DNA from: Rhabditoides inermis
Lineage: Eukaryota; Nematoda; Chromadorea; Rhabditida; Rhabditidae
Reading direction: 5' to 3'
Length of the DNA: 64,000 bases
NCBI GenBank assembly: GCA_963966185.1
Contig: CAWZYM010000141.1
Coordinates: 310,001 to 374,000 of the forward strand
In this document: in pieces, positions 59,932-64,000 of the stretch
Numbering within the stretch: position 1 is the stretch's first letter
How the letters are laid out: each line of letters opens with the position of its first letter
Notes under the pieces: generated by a model
The model's input: only the letters and a program-made list of their open reading frames with translations
The model's database searches: none
Told to the model about the DNA's origin: nothing
Translations under genes and position numbers: made by a program

Positions 59932-62900
59932 GCCACTCCTCCTCTCCCCTCCTCTCCCTATACTCTAATGAGAGTGTAAGACAGACAGGCAGACAGACAG
60001 ACAGACATCATACATACCACGCTTTATCCCTTCTTCCTCTACTCGAACAACAGTGACATGGCCACTCCTCCTCTCCCTATAGTATAATGAGAGTGTAAGA
60101 CAGACAGGCAGACAGACAGACAGACATCATACACACCACGCTTTATCCCTTCTTCCTCTACTCGAACAACAGTGACATGGCCACTCCGCCTCTCCCCTCC
60201 TCTCCCTTTACTATAATGAAAGTGTAAGACAGACAGACTGACAGACATCATACACACCACGCTTTATCCCTTCTTCCTCTACTCGAACAACAGTGACACG
60301 ACCACTCCTCCTCTCCCTATAGTATAATGAGAGTGTAAGACAGACAGACAGACAGACAGACAGACATCATACACACCACGCTTTATCCCTTCTTCCTCTA
60401 CTCCAACAACAGTGACATGGCCACTCCTCCTCTCCCTATAGTATAATGAGAGTGTAAGACAGACAGGCAGACAGACAGACAGACATCATACACACCACGC
60501 TTTATCCCTTCTTCCTCTACTCGAACAACAGTGACATGGCCACTCCGCCTCTCCCCTCCTCTCCCTTTACTATAATGAGAGTGTAAGACAGACAGACTGA
60601 CAGACATCATACACACCACGCTTTATCCCTTCTTCCTCTACTCGAACAACAGTGACATGACCACTCCGCCTCTCCCCTCCTCTCCCTTTACTATAATGAG
60701 AGTGTAAGACAGACAGACTGACAGACATCATACACACCACGCTTTATCCCTTCTTCCTCTACTCGAACAACAGTGACATGACCACTCCGCCTCTCCCCTC
60801 CTCTCCCTTTACTATAATGAGAGTGTAAGACAGACAGACAGACAGACATCATACACACCACGCTTTATCCCTTCTTCCTCTACTCGAACAACAGTGACAT
60901 GGCCACTCCGCCTCTCCCCTCCTCTCCCTTTACTATAATGAGAGTGTAAGACAGACAGACTGATAGACATCATACACACCACGCTTTATCCCTTCTTCCT
61001 CTACTCGAACAACAGTGACAGACCACTCCTCCTCTCCCCTCCTCTCCCTTTACTATAATGAGAGTGTAAGACAGACAGACAGACAGACATCATACACACC
61101 ACGCTTTATCCCTTCTTCCTCTACTCGAACAACAGTGACATGGCCACTCCTCCTCTCCCTATAGTATAATGAGAGTGTAAGACAGACAGGCAGACAGACA
61201 GACAGACATCATACACACCACGCTTGATCCCTTCTTCCTCTACTCGAACAACAGTGACATGACCACTCCTCCTCTCCCCTCCTCTCCCTTTACTATAATG
61301 AGAGTGTAAGACAGACTGACTGACAGACATCATACACACCACGCTTTATCCCTTCTTCCTCTACTCGAACAACAGTGACAGGACCACTCCTCCTCTCCCC
61401 TCCTCTCCCTTTACTATAATGAGAGTGTAAGACAGACAGACAGACAGACATCATACACACCACGCTTTATCCCTTCTTCCTCTACTCGAACAACAGTGAC
61501 ATGACCACTCCTCCTCTCCCCTCCTCTCCCTATAGTATAATGAGAGTGTAAGACAGACAGGCAGACAGACAGACAGACATCATACACACCACGCTTTATC
61601 CCTTCTTCCTCTATTCGAACAACAGTGACATGGCCACTCCGCCTCTCCCCTCCTCTCCCTTTACTATAATGAGAGTGTAAGACAGACAGACTGACAGACA
61701 TCATACACACCACGCTTTATCCCTTCTTCCTCTACTCGAACAACAGTGACATGGCCACTCCTCCTCTCCCCTCCTCTCCCTATACTCTAATGAGAGTGTA
61801 AGACAGACAGGCAGACAGACAGACAGACATCATACATACCACGCTTTATCCCTTCTTCCTCTACTCGAACAACAGTGACATGGCCACTCCTCCTCTCCCT
61901 ATAGTATAATGAGAGTGTAAGACAGACAGGCAGACAGACAGACAGACATCATACACACCACGCTTTATCCCTTCTTCCTCTACTCGAACAACAGTGACAT
62001 GGCCACTCCGCCTCTCCCCTCCTCTCCCTTTACTATAATGAGAGTGTAAGACAGACAGACTGACAGACATCATACACACCACGCTTTATCCCTTCTTCCT
62101 CTACTCGAACAACAGTGACAGACCACTCCTCCTCTCCCCTCCTCTCCCTTTACTATAATGAGAGTGTAAGACAGACAGACAGACAGACATCATACACACC
62201 ACGCTTTATCCCTTCTTCCTCTACTCGAACAACAGTGACATGACCACTCCTCCTCTCCCCTCCTCTCCCTATAGTATAATGAGAGTGTAAGACAGACAGA
62301 CAGGCAGACAGACAGACATCATACACACCACGCTTTATCCCTTCTTCCTCTATTCGAACAACAGTGACATGGCCACTCCGCCTCTCCCCTCCTCTCCCTT
62401 TACTATAATGAGAGTGTAAGACAGACAGACTGACAGACATCATACACACCACGCTTTATCCCTTCTTCCTCTACTCGAACAACAGTGACATGGCCACTCC
62501 TCCTCTCCCCTCCTCTCCCTATACTCTAATGAGAGTGTAAGACAGACAGGCAGACAGACAGACAGACATCATACATACCACGCTTTATCCCTTCTTCCTC
62601 TACTCGAACAACAGTGACATGGCCACTCCTCCTCTCCCTATAGTATAATGAGAGTGTAAGACAGACAGGCAGACAGACAGACAGACATCATACACACCAC
62701 GCTTTATCCCTTCTTCCTCTACTCGAACAACAGTGACATGGCCACTCCGCCTCTCCCCTCCTCTCCCTTTACTATAATGAAAGTGTAAGACAGACAGACT
62801 GACAGACATCATACACACCACGCTTTATCCCTTCTTCCTCTACTCGAACAACAGTGACACGACCACTCCTCCTCTCCCTATAGTATAATGAGAGTGTAAG

Positions 62901-64000
62901 ACAGACAGACAGACAGACAGACAGACATCATACACACCACGCTTTATCCCTTCTTCCTCTACTCGAACAACAGTGACATGGCCACTCCTCCTCTCCCTAT
63001 AGTATAATGAGAGTGTACGACAGACAGGCAGACAGACAGACAGACATCATACACACCACGCTTTATCCCTTCTTCCTCTACTCGAACAACAGTGACATGG
63101 CCACTCCGCCTCTCCCCTCCTCTCCCTTTACTATAATGAGAGTGTAAGACAGACAGACTGACAGACATCATACACACCACGCTTTATCCCTTCTTCCTCT
63201 ACTCGAACAACAGTGACATGACCACTCCGCCTCTCCCCTCCTCTCCCTTTACTATAATGAGAGTGTAAGACAGACAGACTGACAGACATCATACACACCA
63301 CGCTTTATCCCTTCTTCCTCTACTCGAACAACAGTGACATGACCACTCCGCCTCTCCCCTCCTCTCCCTTTACTATAATGAGAGTGTAAGACAGACAGAC
63401 TGACAGACATCATACACACCACGCTTTATCCCTTCTTCCTCTACTCGAACAACAGTGACAGACCACTCCTCCTCTCCCCTCCTCTCCCTTTACTATAATG
63501 AGAGTGTAAGACAGACAGACTGACAGACATCATACACACCACGCTTTATCCCTTCTTCCTCTACTCGAACAACAGTGACAGACCACTCCTCCTCTCCCCT
63601 CCTCTCCCTATACTATAATGAGAGTGTAAGACAGACAGACAGACAGACATCATACACACCACGCTTTATCCCTTCTTCCTCTACTCGAACAACAGTGACA
63701 TGACCACTCCTCCTCTCCCCTCCTCTCCCTATAGTATAATGAGAGTGTAAGACAGACAGACAGGCAGACAGACAGACATCATACACACCACGCTTTATCC
63801 CTTCTTCCTCTATTCGAACAACAGTGACATGGCCACTCCGCCTCTCCCCTCCTCTCCCTTTACTATAATGAGAGTGTAAGACAGACAGACTGACAGACAT
63901 CATACACACCACGCTTTATCCCTTCTTCCTCTACTCGAACAACAGTGACATGGCCACTCCTCCTCTCCCCTCCTCTCCCTATACTCTAATGAGAGTGTAA

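Larger units (their letters stand above)
40789..64000. repeat. Satellite array, roughly 195 monomers, with higher-order repeats
   Basis: Head-to-tail units of about 111-125 bp continue to the window end. Each has a (GACA)n run of variable length, a conserved core (CATCATACACACCACGCTTT, then CTACTCGAACAACAGTGACA), a CT-rich block and a tatagtataatgagagtgtaa-like end. Variant types differ by a 10-bp CCCTCCTCTC deletion, CGCC against CTCC, TTTAC against TATAG, and CTGA or GGCA in the tetranucleotide run. They alternate as trimers with a period of about 359 bp (for example 43464, 43823, 44182). Minus-strand frames of 73, 99 or 161 codons recur because many units approach a multiple of three; they are not genes. 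Confidence 0.97.

Noticed and set aside
41474..63912. Dozens of minus-strand open frames of 73-161 codons with the same starting residues
   Set aside because: They are the satellite monomer read through in one frame. They change frame or stop with each length variant, have no start context or conservation beyond the DNA repeat, and show no domain.

Overview
The window is eukaryotic, and most likely comes from a nematode. It carries a seven-transmembrane receptor of the nematode serpentine class-e type and multi-exon genes with short introns ending in TTTCAG-like acceptors. An RTE-clade retrotransposon and very many simple repeats are also present. A free-living, perhaps diplogastrid-like species would fit, but this is an inference and the species cannot be fixed from sequence alone.

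Layout. 1-7.5 kb: gene-poor, with a tRNA-derived SINE-like element (788-1045) and a broken RTE non-LTR retrotransposon on the minus strand (2299-5480). 7.9-11.9 kb: a chemoreceptor gene of about twelve exons on the plus strand. 12.7-14.6 kb: a weakly supported exon cluster. 15.0-18.1 kb: a BTB-BACK gene whose introns hold CT microsatellites, a non-LTR tail fragment and a 352-bp (ATGT)n tract. 19.0-19.6 kb: a long inverted-repeat (foldback) element. From 19.7 kb to the window end: a tandem satellite of about 120 bp per unit, invaded by retroelements.

The satellite region is nested. A small LTR retrotransposon (20000-23710) with two 276-bp LTRs, polypurine tract, primer-binding site and CAGT target duplication sits near the left edge. 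It lacks most of pol and contains a GC-rich minisatellite. A larger Ty3/gypsy element (25732-40788, 837-bp LTRs, minus strand) is inserted in the satellite array. Its right-hand LTR was in turn split by a tandem Penelope-like element (33957-40152). That element is a 5'-truncated copy followed by a full 4296-bp copy. Its 1003-aa ORF has the GIY-YIG endonuclease in front of the reverse transcriptase, the permuted order of Naiad-type Penelope elements. After this, satellite continues from 40789 to 64000, with trimeric higher-order structure and multi-kilobase internal duplications at constant offsets of 8301 and 10509 bp.

The most unusual signal is in the Penelope repeat at 35728-35820, repeated at 40024-40116. 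All hammerhead ribozyme core nucleotides and three helices are present, but the strands occur in a non-canonical order. They are displayed in the loops of two adjacent hairpins, so the fold would be a loop-loop pseudoknot. The same element has a row of strong stem-loops in its 5' region (36040-36320).
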